64,000 bases of DNA from Microbacterium sp. UFMG61. Its GTDB lineage: Bacteria > Actinomycetota > Actinomycetes > Actinomycetales > Microbacteriaceae. Location: assembly GCF_015354505.1 (NCBI RefSeq), contig NZ_JACAFP010000002.1:248001-312000 (forward strand), in the 5' to 3' direction. Within the stretch, counting starts at the first letter, position 1; every line of letters begins with the position of its first letter. Of this stretch, positions 1 through 10,256 are shown one piece after another. A model generated the notes under the pieces. It was given only the letters and a program-made list of their open reading frames with translations, did no database searches and was not told where the DNA came from. A program made the position numbers and the translations under genes.

Positions 1-485
1 CCGGCGGTGATGTCGCGATCCTCGATGAGAGTGGCCTGGTCGTGGGCACGGCCGTGGTCGGGGATGACGGATCGTTCGCCGTCGCGATCGACGCGGCCTC
101 GCTCCACCAGGGCATGACGATCACGGCTCGACACACGTCGCCGCACACCGGGAAGGAATCGCGGAGCGAGCCGCTCGGTCCGGTCGTGTTCGAGCTCCCC
201 TCGGTGCTCGGAGCGGGCGGGGCCCGAGACGTGCGACGGATCGACGCGGACGCCGACGGAGCGAGTGACGACGTGGAGCTCTCGATCCACGGGATCGCCG
301 AGGCATCCGTCCGGGTGACCGTCGACGGCTCGCCTCTGGCGACGGCCGTGCTCGAAGACGGCTGGTGGGCCGAGAGCATTCTCGACCTGCGGCCCGGCCT
401 GCACCGCATCACGCTGCGCTACGTCGACCCGGCGACGGGTGCCCTGGGGCCGGAGGCGGTCGAGCACATCGTCGTGCGTCCCTGA
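1..485 (+). CDS. C-terminal part of an Ig-like surface or secreted protein (5'-partial)
   Basis: The reading frame is already open at the window edge (first full codon at base 3) and runs 160 residues to a TGA, so the true start lies outside. The visible part looks like one or two bacterial Ig-like beta-sandwich repeats: short alternating hydrophobic strands, many Gly/Asp/Val/Thr turns, and a Trp-Trp pair before a strand ending in HITLRYVDP. Such modules usually act as spacers or binding domains outside the cell. No membrane anchor, LPxTG-like motif or catalytic motif is seen at the C-terminus, so attachment must be decided by the unseen N-terminal part. It ends about 80 bases before sufS. 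Family assignment is by fold style only. Confidence 0.6.
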   Translation, partial: GGDVAILDESGLVVGTAVVGDDGSFAVAIDAASLHQGMTITARHTSPHTGKESRSEPLGPVVFELPSVLGAGGARDVRRIDADADGASDDVELSIHGIAEASVRVTVDGSPLATAVLEDGWWAESILDLRPGLHRITLRYVDPATGALGPEAVEHIVVRP

Positions 486-553
486 GAGAGGAGCACGGCG
501 GGGAAGGCGTCGGAACGACCGTGAAGGGCGACCCGGTCGGAGTCGTCGGATGA

Positions 554-2319
<1,766 letters not shown>

Positions 2320-2363
2320 TCGCGCGCTGTCGGCATGCCGGCGACCGGGTGGAGGATGGGAGC

Positions 2364-3356
2364 ATGCCGATTCAACTGACACCGCTCGACGAACGACACT
2401 TCGACGCGTGGCGGGAGGCGACGAGAGCACGCTTCATCGCACTGCGACAGGAGTCCGGGATGCTGCGGGGTGACGACGCCGTCATCGACGCGGATGCCTT
2501 CCTCGATCAGCTTCTTCCCGTGGGGGTGGCCACTGAGGCCTCGAGCATCCTCTGCATCGTCGACGATGGGCGCGAGATCGGCACGCTGTGGTTGATCGCG
2601 ACGGGCGGCATCCTGCACCTGGTCGATCTCGCGGTCGATGCCGTTCCCGATCGTGTCGTGCTGGACGGCCTGTTCGAGGCGATCACGACGACGGCCCGGC
2701 GCAATCGCGTCGAGCGGGTGAGTGTCTCGCTCTTTTCGACCGACGCCGGTGGGCGCGCCTTCGTCGACGGCCGAGGGTTCCGGTGCGCATCGATCCGGAT
2801 GCTGCTCGAACCGCTGCCGGATCGCGAGGCGACATCGCCCGACGCGGCGTCCCGCGGATCCGACGGCCCTGTGACGCTGCTGCCGATGACGGAACCGCGG
2901 TTCGCGTCTTTCGCTGCCGAGTCCGAGGCGGCGTTCGCCGCCGATCTCGTGGCCTCCGGCCGGTACTCCGAGCCCGACGCGCAGGTGGAATCGAAGCGGC
3001 AGATGGCGCTCGAGCTGCCGGACGGCCTCGACTCGGCCGGACAGGAGCTCTTCACGGCTCACTCCGACGACGGCGCAGAGGTGGGAGTGCTCTGGATCGG
3101 GATGCGCGTGCGCGACGGGCATCCGCATGCATTCATCCTCGACATCGAGGTGGCGGAGGACCACCGGCGCAGAGGATTCGGGCGAGGCATCATGCTCGCG
3201 GCCGAGCGGGAGGCGCGCAGGCTCGGTGCCGACTCGATCGGACTCCATGTCTTCGGATTCAACGACGGCGCGATCCGGCTCTACGAGGGACTCGGCTATC
3301 GGCGCGTCGAAGAACGGTTCCTGCTCGACGTCGCAGACGATGACGCGGGGGAGTGA
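2364..3356 (+). CDS. GNAT-family acetyltransferase, probably two GNAT-like domains
   Basis: Protein of 330 residues. The start was set at the ATG at 2364 because GGAGG lies 8 bases upstream; the frame is open further upstream but only as a shadow of sufU. The C-terminal half shows a clear GNAT core: a strand ending in DIEVAEDHRRRGFGRGIM (acetyl-CoA pyrophosphate loop R/Q-x-x-G-x-G/A) followed by the NDGAIRLYEGLGYRR ending. The N-terminal half (about 1-150) resembles a degraded GNAT fold without a good acetyl-CoA loop, as in duplicated GNAT proteins. The substrate cannot be predicted. It follows sufU by 44 bases on the same strand, but no functional link is evident. Confidence 0.8.
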   Translation: MPIQLTPLDERHFDAWREATRARFIALRQESGMLRGDDAVIDADAFLDQLLPVGVATEASSILCIVDDGREIGTLWLIATGGILHLVDLAVDAVPDRVVLDGLFEAITTTARRNRVERVSVSLFSTDAGGRAFVDGRGFRCASIRMLLEPLPDREATSPDAASRGSDGPVTLLPMTEPRFASFAAESEAAFAADLVASGRYSEPDAQVESKRQMALELPDGLDSAGQELFTAHSDDGAEVGVLWIGMRVRDGHPHAFILDIEVAEDHRRRGFGRGIMLAAEREARRLGADSIGLHVFGFNDGAIRLYEGLGYRRVEERFLLDVADDDAGE

Positions 3357-3396
3357 CGCGCGGGAATAGCCGTGCGCCTGCAGTGTTGGCCCCGAC

Positions 3397-4038
3397 ATGA
3401 CCACTCTCGGAATCATCGGTGCAGGACACATCGGCAGCCAGGTCGCCCGCGTCGCGGTGGCGAACGGATACGACGTCGTGATCGCGAACTCTCGCGGTCC
3501 CGAAACCCTCGCAGATCTCGTCGCAGAGCTGGGGTCGCGAGCGAAGGCGGCGACGGCGGCCGAGGCCGCGGACGCCGGTGACGTGGTCGTCGTCACGGTG
3601 CCCCTCGGCAGGATCGGCGAGCTGCCCGCAGAGCCGCTCGCCGGCAAGATCGTACTCGACACCAACAACTACTACTTCGAGCGCGACGGTCACATCGAGG
3701 CTCTCGACAAGGGGGAGACGACGACGTCCGAGCTGCTGCAGCAGCAGCTGCCCACGTCGCGCATCGCCAAGGCGTTCAACCACATCTTCGCCGCGGACAT
3801 CACGACCGACGGGACGCCCGCCGGCACGCCTGACCGTCGCGCGCTGGCCACCGCGGGGGATGACGCCGCGGCCGTCGCCTTCGTCACGCGGTTCTACGAC
3901 GAGATCGGCTTCGACACAGTGAACGTCGGACCGCTGAGTGAGTCGTGGCGCGTCGAGCGCGATCGCCCCGCGTACGTGGTGCGTCAGAACGCGCAGGAGT
4001 TGAAGGCGAACCTCGCGATCGCGAACCGTCGGCCCTGA
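3397..4038 (+). CDS. NAD(P)-binding Rossmann reductase, F420-dependent NADP reductase-like
   Basis: Protein of 213 residues starting with a dinucleotide-binding fingerprint GIIGAGHIGSQVARVAV, followed by the SRGP segment expected of an NADPH-preferring member. It fits the coenzyme F420-dependent NADP oxidoreductase / 'predicted dinucleotide-binding enzyme' family, with the VVVVTVPLG and VLDTNNYY segments. Many members lack F420 dependence, and the sequence alone cannot tell whether F420 or a small substrate is used. The gene sits between an acetyltransferase and a GntR regulator on the same strand. There is no clear operon partner. Confidence 0.75.
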   Translation: MTTLGIIGAGHIGSQVARVAVANGYDVVIANSRGPETLADLVAELGSRAKAATAAEAADAGDVVVVTVPLGRIGELPAEPLAGKIVLDTNNYYFERDGHIEALDKGETTTSELLQQQLPTSRIAKAFNHIFAADITTDGTPAGTPDRRALATAGDDAAAVAFVTRFYDEIGFDTVNVGPLSESWRVERDRPAYVVRQNAQELKANLAIANRRP

Positions 4039-4047
4039 TCGGGGAAA

Positions 4048-4068
4048 CGGGATACCAAACTTGTCCCG
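4048..4068. promoter_or_regulatory. Candidate operator upstream of the GntR-type regulator
   Basis: An imperfect dyad with perfect 5-base arms (CGGGA and TCCCG) around TACCAAACTTG lies 28 bases before the GntR start. GntR/FCD regulators usually bind short dyads near their own promoter, so autoregulation is possible. The evidence is position and symmetry only. Confidence 0.3.
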
Positions 4069-4095
4069 CTGATGCCGGAGTGAGAGAATTCCGGT

Positions 4096-4755
4096 ATGGC
4101 GGATGTGGGGGCTGCCGGCGAACTCGAGTCGGTGCGGGTGACGCGCATTCTGCGCAACGACATCATCCTGGGGCGTCGCGCGCCCGGATCCCGCCTGGTG
4201 GAGAGAGACATCGCCGCCGAGCTCGATGTCTCGCGTCTGCCGGTGCGCGAGGCGATTCGGGCGCTCGTCGGCGAGGGCGTCGTGATCTCCCGGCCCCGCA
4301 CCTGGGCGGTCGTCCGCGAGTTCACCCCGAGAGACATCCAGGACTTCGGTGAGGTCCGCGAGGCGATCGAGACCCTGATCTTCGTGTTCGCGGCGCAGCG
4401 CCACTCCGACGAGGGGATTGCGCGCCTGCGCTCCGCCTATGAGCGCGAGGTCGCCGCCGCGGAGGCTGGCGACATCGACGCGGCGCGGATCGCCGCCGCC
4501 GAGTTCCACGAGATCGCGGCACGACTTGCCGGCAACGAGATGCTGAGCGAGCTGATCGGTGTCTTCGTCACCAGGCTCCGCTGGCTCTTCGGTCAGCACG
4601 ACGATCTGCCGGCGATGGCCGATGAGCACCGGGTGATCCTCGAGGCGGTGGCTGCTCGCGATGTCGATGCGCTCCGCGAGCTGATCCCCCGTCACCTCGC
4701 CACCGGACAGGCGGCGGCGGAGCGCCGGTTGACCTCGCGCACGTCTGCCCGCTGA
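4096..4755 (+). CDS. GntR-family transcriptional regulator, FadR/FCD subfamily
   Basis: Protein of 219 residues. The N-terminal winged helix (about 15-80) has the GntR signature GSRLVERDIAAELDVSRLPVREAIRAL. It is followed by an all-helical FCD ligand-binding domain (about 90-210) with the EVREAIETLIF start and conserved Asp/His residues (FHEIAARL, MADEHRVILEAV) that in this family hold a metal and a carboxylate ligand. Such regulators usually repress genes for uptake or breakdown of organic acids or amino acids. No obvious target operon adjoins it: copper genes follow on the same strand and a Rossmann reductase precedes it. Confidence 0.88.
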   Translation: MADVGAAGELESVRVTRILRNDIILGRRAPGSRLVERDIAAELDVSRLPVREAIRALVGEGVVISRPRTWAVVREFTPRDIQDFGEVREAIETLIFVFAAQRHSDEGIARLRSAYEREVAAAEAGDIDAARIAAAEFHEIAARLAGNEMLSELIGVFVTRLRWLFGQHDDLPAMADEHRVILEAVAARDVDALRELIPRHLATGQAAAERRLTSRTSAR

Positions 4756-4810
4756 CGACCTCCTGTGCGGGAATACCCCGGGGAGGTGTAAAGTTGTCAT
4801 GCCTGAGGGC

Positions 4811-4827
4811 ATACCCCCAGGGGGTAT
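4811..4827. promoter_or_regulatory. CsoR-type copper operator
   Basis: A perfect 8-1-8 inverted repeat, ATACCCCC-A-GGGGGTAT, sits 27 bases before the copper chaperone start. G-tracts flanked by ATAC/GTAT are the hallmark of CsoR operators, at which Cu(I) releases the repressor. A weaker half-similar stretch, ATACCCCGGGGAGGT, lies at 4774-4788. The repressor gene itself is not in this window, so regulation would be by a CsoR encoded elsewhere. Confidence 0.8.
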
Positions 4828-4853
4828 ATCCCACCTGATCGAGAGGAGTGGAC

Positions 4854-5063
4854 ATGACGATCACCACATTCGCCGTCACCGGAATGACCTGCAGGCACTG
4901 CGAGGGGTCGGTGCGCAGCGAGGTCGCGAAGCTCGCGGGCGTGACCGATATCGCGGTCAGCGCCGCATCCGGCGCGCTGGTCATCACCTCTGACGCCCCC
5001 GTCGACGATGCCGCCGTGCTGGCCGCCGTCGACGAGGCCGGCTACAGCGCCGCGCGAGTCTGA
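4854..5063 (+). CDS. copZ: CopZ-like copper chaperone
   Basis: Single heavy-metal-associated domain of 69 residues that carries Cu(I) in the cytoplasm. The metal site is the [11 protein letters not shown] loop with its CxxC pair near residues 13-16, and the ferredoxin-like length is complete. The ATG at 4854 is preferred over the in-frame GTG six bases earlier because GAGGAG at 4843-4848 is optimally spaced from it. It lies 8 bases before copA, under the CsoR-type palindrome, so the pair forms a copper-inducible chaperone plus exporter operon. Confidence 0.93.
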   Translation: MTITTFAVTGMTCRHCEGSVRSEVAKLAGVTDIAVSAASGALVITSDAPVDDAAVLAAVDEAGYSAARV

Positions 5064-5071
5064 GTCCCGCC

Positions 5072-7306
5072 ATGACCGACACCGCCGTGTCCTACGACCT
5101 CGAGATCAGCGGCATGACCTGTGCATCGTGCGCCGCGCGGATCGAGAAGCGGCTGAACCGCATGGACGGGGTCTCGGCGTCGGTCAATTACGCGACCGAG
5201 AAGGCCCATGTCGAAGCCGGGGCCGGCGTCGCCGTCGGCGACGTGATCGCCGAGGTCGTCCGCACCGGGTACTCCGCCGCCGTTCCCCGGAACGACGCGC
5301 ATGGCGCAGCCGACCCGGCGTACCGACTGCTGCGTCGGCGCCTGATCGTCGCCGTGGTTCTGGCCGTGCCCGTGATCGCGCTGTCGATGATCACGCCGCT
5401 GCAGTTCGCGGGATGGCAGTGGGTCTCCGTGGTCCTCGCGACGCCCGTGGTCACGTGGGCTGCGTGGCCCTTCCACCGGGCTGCCGTCCTGAACGCGCGG
5501 CACCGCGCCGTCACCATGGACACGTTGATCTCCGTAGGAGTGACGGCCGCCTATCTCTGGTCGCTGTACGCCCTGTTCTTCGGCACCGCGGGGATGTGGG
5601 GCATGACCCACCCCTTCCGCTTCACGATCGAACGCGGTGACGGCCTGGGCAGCATATACCTCGAGGTGGCTGCCGGGGTCACGATGTTCCTGCTCCTCGG
5701 GCGCTTTCTCGAACAGCGATCCAAGCGCCGCGCCGGTGCCGCACTCCGTGCGCTCGGAGAACTGGGCGCGAAGGACGTCGCGGTGCTGCGCGACGGCGTG
5801 GAGGAGCGGGTGCCCCTGGATCGTCTGCTGGTCGGAGATGTGTTCGTCGTACGACCGGGAGAGAAGATCGCCACCGACGGCATCGTCCGTGATGGCGCAT
5901 CGGCTGTCGACGCCTCCATGCTCACGGGGGAGTCCGTGCCCGTCGAGGTGCGTCCGGGGGACTCCGTGACGGGCGCCACCGTGAACGTCGGTGGGCGTCT
6001 CGTCGTGACAGCCACCCGAGTGGGGGCCGACACCCAGCTCGCGCGCATGGCGCGTCTCGTCGAGGAGGCGCAGTCGGGCAAGGCCGAGGCGCAGAGACTC
6101 GCCGATCGACTCGCGACCGTGTTCGTGCCCATCGTCTTCGTGATCGCGGCGTTGACCCTGGTGGTCTGGCTGGCGATCGGGGGAGGCGCGGCGGCCGCGT
6201 TCACGGCGGCCGTGGCCGTTCTCATCATCGCCTGCCCGTGCGCGCTCGGACTCGCGACGCCGATGGCGCTGCTGGTCGGCACGGGGCGCGGTGCACAGCT
6301 CGGGGTGCTCATCAAGGGTCCGGAGGTGCTCGAATCGACCCGACGCGTCGACACGATCGTGCTCGACAAGACCGGAACCGTCACGACAGGACGGATGACG
6401 CTGCTCGAGGTGATCTCCGCGTACGGTGAGGATCCCACCGAGGTGCTGCGAGCGGCCGCGGCCCTCGAGGACGCATCCGAGCATCCCATCGCGCAGGCGA
6501 TCGTGCGCGGTGCGCTCAAGCGCACCGGTGGTCTCCCGACGGTCAGCGACTTCCGCGCGTTCGGCGGCCGCGGTGTCACCGGCATCGTCGAGGAGCGGGC
6601 GGTGGTCGTCGGGCGCCCTTCGTTCCTCGCCGAGTGGGCATCGAGCCTCGATGACGAGCTCGCGGCGGCGTTCACCCGTGCCGAAGGAGACGCGCGCACG
6701 GCCGTCGCCGTCGCCTGGGACGGCCGTGTGCGCGGAGTCCTGGTGGTCGCAGACGAGGTGAGGCCCTCGAGTGCCGATGCGATCGCATCCTTGCGTGGTC
6801 TCGGCCTCGACCCGGTGCTGCTCACCGGCGACAACGCCCGCGCTGCGGAGCTGGTCGCCGACGGCATCGGCATCACCGAGGTGCGCGCCGGGGTGCTGCC
6901 CGAGGGCAAGGTCGCCGAGATCGTGGCGCTGCAGCAGCGAGGGCGCGTCGTCGCGATGGTCGGCGACGGCGTCAACGACGCCGCAGCGCTCGCGCAGTCC
7001 GACCTCGGCATCGCCATGGGCACGGGCACCGACGCCGCGATCGAAGCATCCGATCTCACGCTCGTACGCGGAGATCTGTGGGGTGCCGTGGATGCCATCC
7101 GGCTCGCGCGGCGAACCCTGGGCGTGATCCGCGGCAACCTGTTCTGGGCGCTCGCGTACAACGTGGCGGCAATTCCGCTCGCCGCACTCGGACTGCTCAA
7201 CCCGATGCTGGCGGGCGCCGCCATGGCGTTCTCCAGCGTCTTCGTCGTGCTGAACAGTCTGCGACTGCGGCGATTCCGCTCTGCGGCACCTGTCGGCGCG
7301 AGCTAG
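5072..7306 (+). CDS. copA: Copper-exporting P1B-type ATPase CopA
   Basis: Membrane ATPase of 744 residues that pumps Cu(I) out of the cytoplasm. Domains in order: one N-terminal HMA domain ([13 protein letters not shown]), the P1B transmembrane helices, the actuator TGES motif, the membrane CPC metal site in [11 protein letters not shown], the phosphorylation site D432 in DKTGTVT, the SEHP nucleotide-binding motif and the [10 protein letters not shown] hinge. The CPC motif with downstream Asn/Tyr and Met/Ser helices marks the Cu(I) class. It is co-transcribed with copZ. Its last codons are followed by a separate promoter-like region for the small membrane protein at 7380. Confidence 0.95.
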   Translation: MTDTAVSYDLEISGMTCASCAARIEKRLNRMDGVSASVNYATEKAHVEAGAGVAVGDVIAEVVRTGYSAAVPRNDAHGAADPAYRLLRRRLIVAVVLAVPVIALSMITPLQFAGWQWVSVVLATPVVTWAAWPFHRAAVLNARHRAVTMDTLISVGVTAAYLWSLYALFFGTAGMWGMTHPFRFTIERGDGLGSIYLEVAAGVTMFLLLGRFLEQRSKRRAGAALRALGELGAKDVAVLRDGVEERVPLDRLLVGDVFVVRPGEKIATDGIVRDGASAVDASMLTGESVPVEVRPGDSVTGATVNVGGRLVVTATRVGADTQLARMARLVEEAQSGKAEAQRLADRLATVFVPIVFVIAALTLVVWLAIGGGAAAAFTAAVAVLIIACPCALGLATPMALLVGTGRGAQLGVLIKGPEVLESTRRVDTIVLDKTGTVTTGRMTLLEVISAYGEDPTEVLRAAAALEDASEHPIAQAIVRGALKRTGGLPTVSDFRAFGGRGVTGIVEERAVVVGRPSFLAEWASSLDDELAAAFTRAEGDARTAVAVAWDGRVRGVLVVADEVRPSSADAIASLRGLGLDPVLLTGDNARAAELVADGIGITEVRAGVLPEGKVAEIVALQQRGRVVAMVGDGVNDAAALAQSDLGIAMGTGTDAAIEASDLTLVRGDLWGAVDAIRLARRTLGVIRGNLFWALAYNVAAIPLAALGLLNPMLAGAAMAFSSVFVVLNSLRLRRFRSAAPVGAS

Positions 7307-7379
7307 CAGGCATCCCGCTCCGGGGATATATTGACGGTACGGAATCGTTCCGGACGCACGTCTTGATCTGGGGAGCGAT

Positions 7380-7625
7380 ATGCGGAGTGTCGCTGTGGTC
7401 GTAGGGGGGCTGCTGGTGATCGGCGGAGCGGTGCTCGTGGTGGTCGCAGACCAGCAGCGCGTCGACGCTCTGGATGACGCCCGGACCGCTGTCGTCGAGG
7501 CGCGAGAGCAGCTCGACGCGGCTCGTGAGGCGAACCTCGTGCTGGCCGAGAAGCTCACGGGTCTCCGATCTCACATCTCGGAGCAGGATGCGCAGCTCCG
7601 CGACGACGCGGGGTTCCTGCGGTGA
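7380..7625 (+). CDS. Small single-pass membrane protein with coiled-coil tail
   Basis: Protein of 81 residues: an N-terminal membrane helix (about 3-22, VAVVVGGLLVIGGAVLVVV), then a highly charged heptad-like helix with DDARTAVVEAREQLDAAREA and more Leu/Glu repeats to the end. No known family is recognised. The ATG is preceded by GGGGAG, and a TTGACG hexamer plus the dyad CGGAA-TCG-TTCCG lie about 40 bases upstream. Its stop is 10 bases before the GTG of the HExxH protein, which also has an N-terminal membrane helix and helical first half, so the two may work as a pair at the membrane. Confidence 0.65.
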   Translation: MRSVAVVVGGLLVIGGAVLVVVADQQRVDALDDARTAVVEAREQLDAAREANLVLAEKLTGLRSHISEQDAQLRDDAGFLR

Positions 7626-7635
7626 GGCGCGCCGC

Positions 7636-8499
7636 GTGATCCGAAGGATCGTGTCGGTCGCGGTCGTCGCCGCCGTGCTTCTCGCCGGTGGTGCCGTCAG
7701 CCGTGCGGCCTCGTTGGATGCCGAGCGCGCGCAGGTGATCGCCGAGCTGCAGTCGCTCAGCCAGGCCACGAGATCGGCGCTCGCGCGCACCGACCATCTC
7801 GAGGGGTCGATCGCGATCGCCGAGAAGGATTCCACTGAGCGGGCGGCGGTTCTCGAGGTGCGCCCTGCCTTCCTCGCCGAGATCATCGCCTTCGACGCGG
7901 CGATCGCACGCGCCGACGGCACGCTCGACACCGCCGCACACCGAGCTGCCGTGCTCTCGGCACAGCAGACGGTGCTCGCTGAGCGACGCAACCCGGCCAC
8001 GGTCGTGGCCGCGACCGCGACCGTGCACGCGCTGACCGACAGGATCGGCGACGAGATCGCGACCTGGCAGGCCGCGCAGTCCGCGGCCCCGAACGGCCCT
8101 GCCTGGGCGTCGAGCGGGCCCGACGGCTACGCCAGGGTCAGGGCCGCTCTCGACCGTGTCGGCGGTCAGGGCGTCGGACTCTACGAGTCCGCCTCCTGCG
8201 CAGGGGGAACGGCCCCGGCCTGCGCCAACAGCGACGGCTACATCAAATATCGATCCGACGTCACCGAGTGGAGCACCGACCGTCTCGAGTGGGCGATGGC
8301 GCATGAGCTCGCACACATCCACCAGTTCCGGGTGTGGGGTGCGCTCACCTCGTCCGACGCGTATCAGTCGATGTTCGGCGGGGATCCCGAGTTCCTCGCG
8401 AACTGCATGGCCGTCGTGCGCGGCTTCCCGGGATCTGTCGGCTGCGACGCCGATCAGCAGCGGTGGGCCTCCGGAGTATGGGTCGGCGCCGTCGGATGA
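7636..8499 (+). CDS. Membrane-anchored or secreted protein with an HExxH motif
   Basis: Protein of 287 residues, start set at GTG 7636 right after the preceding gene. An N-terminal signal or anchor helix (RIVSVAVVAAVLLAGGAVSRA) is followed by a long helical region (about 25-150, Ala/Glu/Arg rich). The C-terminal part holds AMAHELAHIHQFR, in which H223-E224-x-x-H227 forms a gluzincin-type zinc motif, with two Cys in the preceding loop and one near the end. A third zinc ligand may be E in GDPEFLANC. The motif suggests an extracytoplasmic metallopeptidase-like protein, but activity is not shown and the family is not recognised. Confidence 0.65.
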   Translation: MIRRIVSVAVVAAVLLAGGAVSRAASLDAERAQVIAELQSLSQATRSALARTDHLEGSIAIAEKDSTERAAVLEVRPAFLAEIIAFDAAIARADGTLDTAAHRAAVLSAQQTVLAERRNPATVVAATATVHALTDRIGDEIATWQAAQSAAPNGPAWASSGPDGYARVRAALDRVGGQGVGLYESASCAGGTAPACANSDGYIKYRSDVTEWSTDRLEWAMAHELAHIHQFRVWGALTSSDAYQSMFGGDPEFLANCMAVVRGFPGSVGCDADQQRWASGVWVGAVG

Positions 8500-8528
8500 T
8501 CTTCGCCGAGTCGCGTCACGTCGAGTGA

Positions 8529-9368
8529 TCAGTCGACGGGTGTCGTGGTGTCCACGGCCTCGCGGAGGGGGCGACGCATCACGCGCCAGTACCCGGTGGG
8601 CCAGAGGCGCACCAGTGCGTCGACGAGGCCGGCCTGGCGCCCGATCATGGTCCGCGCGCGGCGTCGCTCGGTCGCCGCGATGATGAGTGCCGCGGCATCC
8701 GACGGTTCCGTGCGGTACATCGCCGCCTGCGCGGCAGCGGCGCGTGCGGCCACCGCGGGGTCGACCGCCGCCGCGTGGCGACCGTGCAGGATGATCCCGG
8801 TGCGCACGCCCGCCGGGTACACCGCTCCGACCGTCACCGAGGTGCCTTCGAGCTCGTGGCGCAGCGCCTCGGAGAAGCCGCGCACCGCGAACTTGCTCAG
8901 CGAGTAGGGGATGCGACCGGCGGGCGCCGCGAGAGCGTACACGCTCGCGAGATGGGTGATGTGCGCGGCCGGTGCGGTGCGCAACGCGGGGAGCAGCGCT
9001 TTGGTGATCGACACCGTGCCCCAGAGGTTCACGTCGGTCAGCCAGCGCATCTCCTCCATCGTCAACTGGTCGAGCGTGCCGAGCATCGAGGACCCGGCGC
9101 AGGTGATCAGCGCGTTGATGTGCGGATGGTGCCCGATGATCTCGTCGGCAGTCGTGAACACCGCGGAGTCATCGCGAAGATCGACGACGTGCGTGGTCAC
9201 GGTGGCCGCACCCAGCTCCGCGGCCAGCGTCGACAGCGCCTCCTGGTCGTGGTCGATCAGCGCGAGATGCACTCCTCGTGCGGCGAGGAGACGAGAGATC
9301 TCGGCACCCATCCCGTGGGCCGCACCGGTGATGACGGTCGTGCTGCCGGCCAGGGCGAGTCGCGCCAT
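8529..9368 (-). CDS. Short-chain dehydrogenase/reductase
   Basis: Classical SDR of 279 residues. The NAD(P)-binding motif is TGAAHGMGAEIS near the N-terminus, the NALITCAGSS segment matches the NNAG motif, and the catalytic Tyr-x-x-x-Lys is YSLSKFA after the Ser of the LASVY strand. The DHD residues after the second strand suggest NAD preference. The last 50 residues carry basic Arg-rich helices (ERRRARTMIG, YWRVMRRPLREA) often seen in membrane-associated SDRs. It is preceded by a strong GGAGGAGGGG ribosome site. The substrate is unknown. It is convergent with the HExxH gene and divergent from the 192-residue protein. Confidence 0.88.
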   Translation of the reverse strand: MARLALAGSTTVITGAAHGMGAEISRLLAARGVHLALIDHDQEALSTLAAELGAATVTTHVVDLRDDSAVFTTADEIIGHHPHINALITCAGSSMLGTLDQLTMEEMRWLTDVNLWGTVSITKALLPALRTAPAAHITHLASVYALAAPAGRIPYSLSKFAVRGFSEALRHELEGTSVTVGAVYPAGVRTGIILHGRHAAAVDPAVAARAAAAQAAMYRTEPSDAAALIIAATERRRARTMIGRQAGLVDALVRLWPTGYWRVMRRPLREAVDTTTPVD

Positions 9369-9493
9369 GCCCCCTCCTCCCTGGATCGATCGGAGCGAGC
9401 CGTGTGAAGTCGGGGCGACGCGAGCCGATAGCGAACATTCTGGCCCACAGGAACCGGGAGCGGAACGGGTACGCTCGATGCAAGGAGGTTGCG

Positions 9494-10072
9494 GTGGGAC
9501 GAACTGCGGATGCCATCGCGGAAGGCGTCGCGATTGCGACAGCTGCCGCGCGCCTCGCCGTCAAGAATCACATCCTGATCGGCACGATCGCCGAGAACGG
9601 GATCTTCGACACGGACAAGTACGTCGCCGACGCCCGCGAGGCGCTTCGCGCGATGGCCGAGGAATCCGAAGAGGTCGAGCGGAACCTCGTCGCCCTGCGC
9701 AAGCGGGCGCGCGGTCGTCACTCCGACCCGTCGGGCACCCATGACTACCGCGACCGCGACGTGCGCAACCTGCGACGTCGCGCCAAGCAGTCGCACGGCG
9801 TCGCCTCGAAGCTGCGAGAGCTCATGGACGACGAGGCGGCGCTGCGCTCCATCGTCGAGGAGGCCCGCGCGGGTGCCTGGGCCGACGTGCGACACAACCT
9901 CGATCGCCGGCTTCGGGTCGAGGGGATGCGCCCCGATCAGGACCCCGACTACGACCGCATGCGCGAGGCGCGGATGCAGGCCCTGCGGCTCGTCGACCTG
10001 CAGGCCCTGTCGTCGCAGCAGCGGGCGAAGGCCAAGCGCAACGAGCCGAAGGACCCGGGCCCGGCCGAGTGA
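9494..10072 (+). CDS. Conserved helical protein of unknown function
   Basis: Protein of 192 residues with GTG start at 9494, chosen because AAGGAGG lies five bases upstream; the frame is open 90 bases further but without a ribosome site. It is almost wholly helical and strongly charged, with long Arg/Glu/Asp stretches (VERNLVALRKRARGR, RDVRNLRRRAKQSHG) and a lysine/proline-rich C-terminus. There are no membrane segments or catalytic motifs. Its composition would suit a nucleic-acid-associated or ribosome-associated protein, but no family is recognised. It sits just before tRNA-Arg with a promoter-like sequence in between. Confidence 0.7.
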   Translation: MGRTADAIAEGVAIATAAARLAVKNHILIGTIAENGIFDTDKYVADAREALRAMAEESEEVERNLVALRKRARGRHSDPSGTHDYRDRDVRNLRRRAKQSHGVASKLRELMDDEAALRSIVEEARAGAWADVRHNLDRRLRVEGMRPDQDPDYDRMREARMQALRLVDLQALSSQQRAKAKRNEPKDPGPAE

Positions 10073-10080
10073 GGCGCCGA

Positions 10081-10108
10081 TTCGCATTCGCGCTGAGACT
10101 GTTATAGG
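10081..10108 (+). promoter_or_regulatory. Possible promoter of tRNA-Arg
   Basis: TTCGCA (10081-10086) and TATAGG (10103-10108) stand 16 bases apart, about 30 bases before the tRNA 5' end. The match to sigma-70-type boxes is moderate for the -10 and weak for the -35. Confidence 0.35.
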
Positions 10109-10138
10109 CTGTTCCACGGCCCGCTGAGCGGTCCAGGA

Positions 10139-10211
10139 GCGCCCGTAGCTCAATGGATAGAGCATCTGACTACGGATCAGAAGGTTAGGGGTTCGAGTCC
10201 CTTCGGGCGCA
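10139..10211 (+). tRNA. tRNA-Arg (ACG)
   Basis: Complete cloverleaf: acceptor GCGCCCG pairs with CGGGCGC, discriminator A at 10211. The D arm contains AGCTCAATGGATAGAGC, the anticodon stem TCTGA/TCAGA encloses loop CTACGGA with anticodon ACG at 10172-10174, and the T loop is TTCGAGT. CCA is not encoded. A34 would be deaminated to inosine to read CGU/CGC/CGA. A hairpin terminator follows at 10221. Confidence 0.95.
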
Positions 10212-10220
10212 CATCAGCTG

Positions 10221-10251
10221 AAACCCCCGTCGCGAAAGCGGCGGGGGTTTT
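10221..10251 (+). terminator. Rho-independent terminator after tRNA-Arg
   Basis: A stem of AAACCCCCGTCGC and GCGGCGGGGGTTT closes a GAAA tetraloop and ends in TTTT, ten bases after the tRNA. This is a near-ideal intrinsic terminator and one of the few in the window with a clear T-run. Confidence 0.9.
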
Positions 10252-10256
10252 GCGTT

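Noticed and set aside
5042..7558. Minus-strand open frame of 838 codons opposite copA
   Set aside because: Arg/His/Asp-rich translation with no recognisable domain. The opposite strand encodes a complete copper ATPase. High-GC DNA commonly leaves the antisense frame open.
9404..9493. Upstream extension of the 192-residue protein
   Set aside because: No ribosome site before it, while AAGGAGG is ideally placed before GTG 9494.
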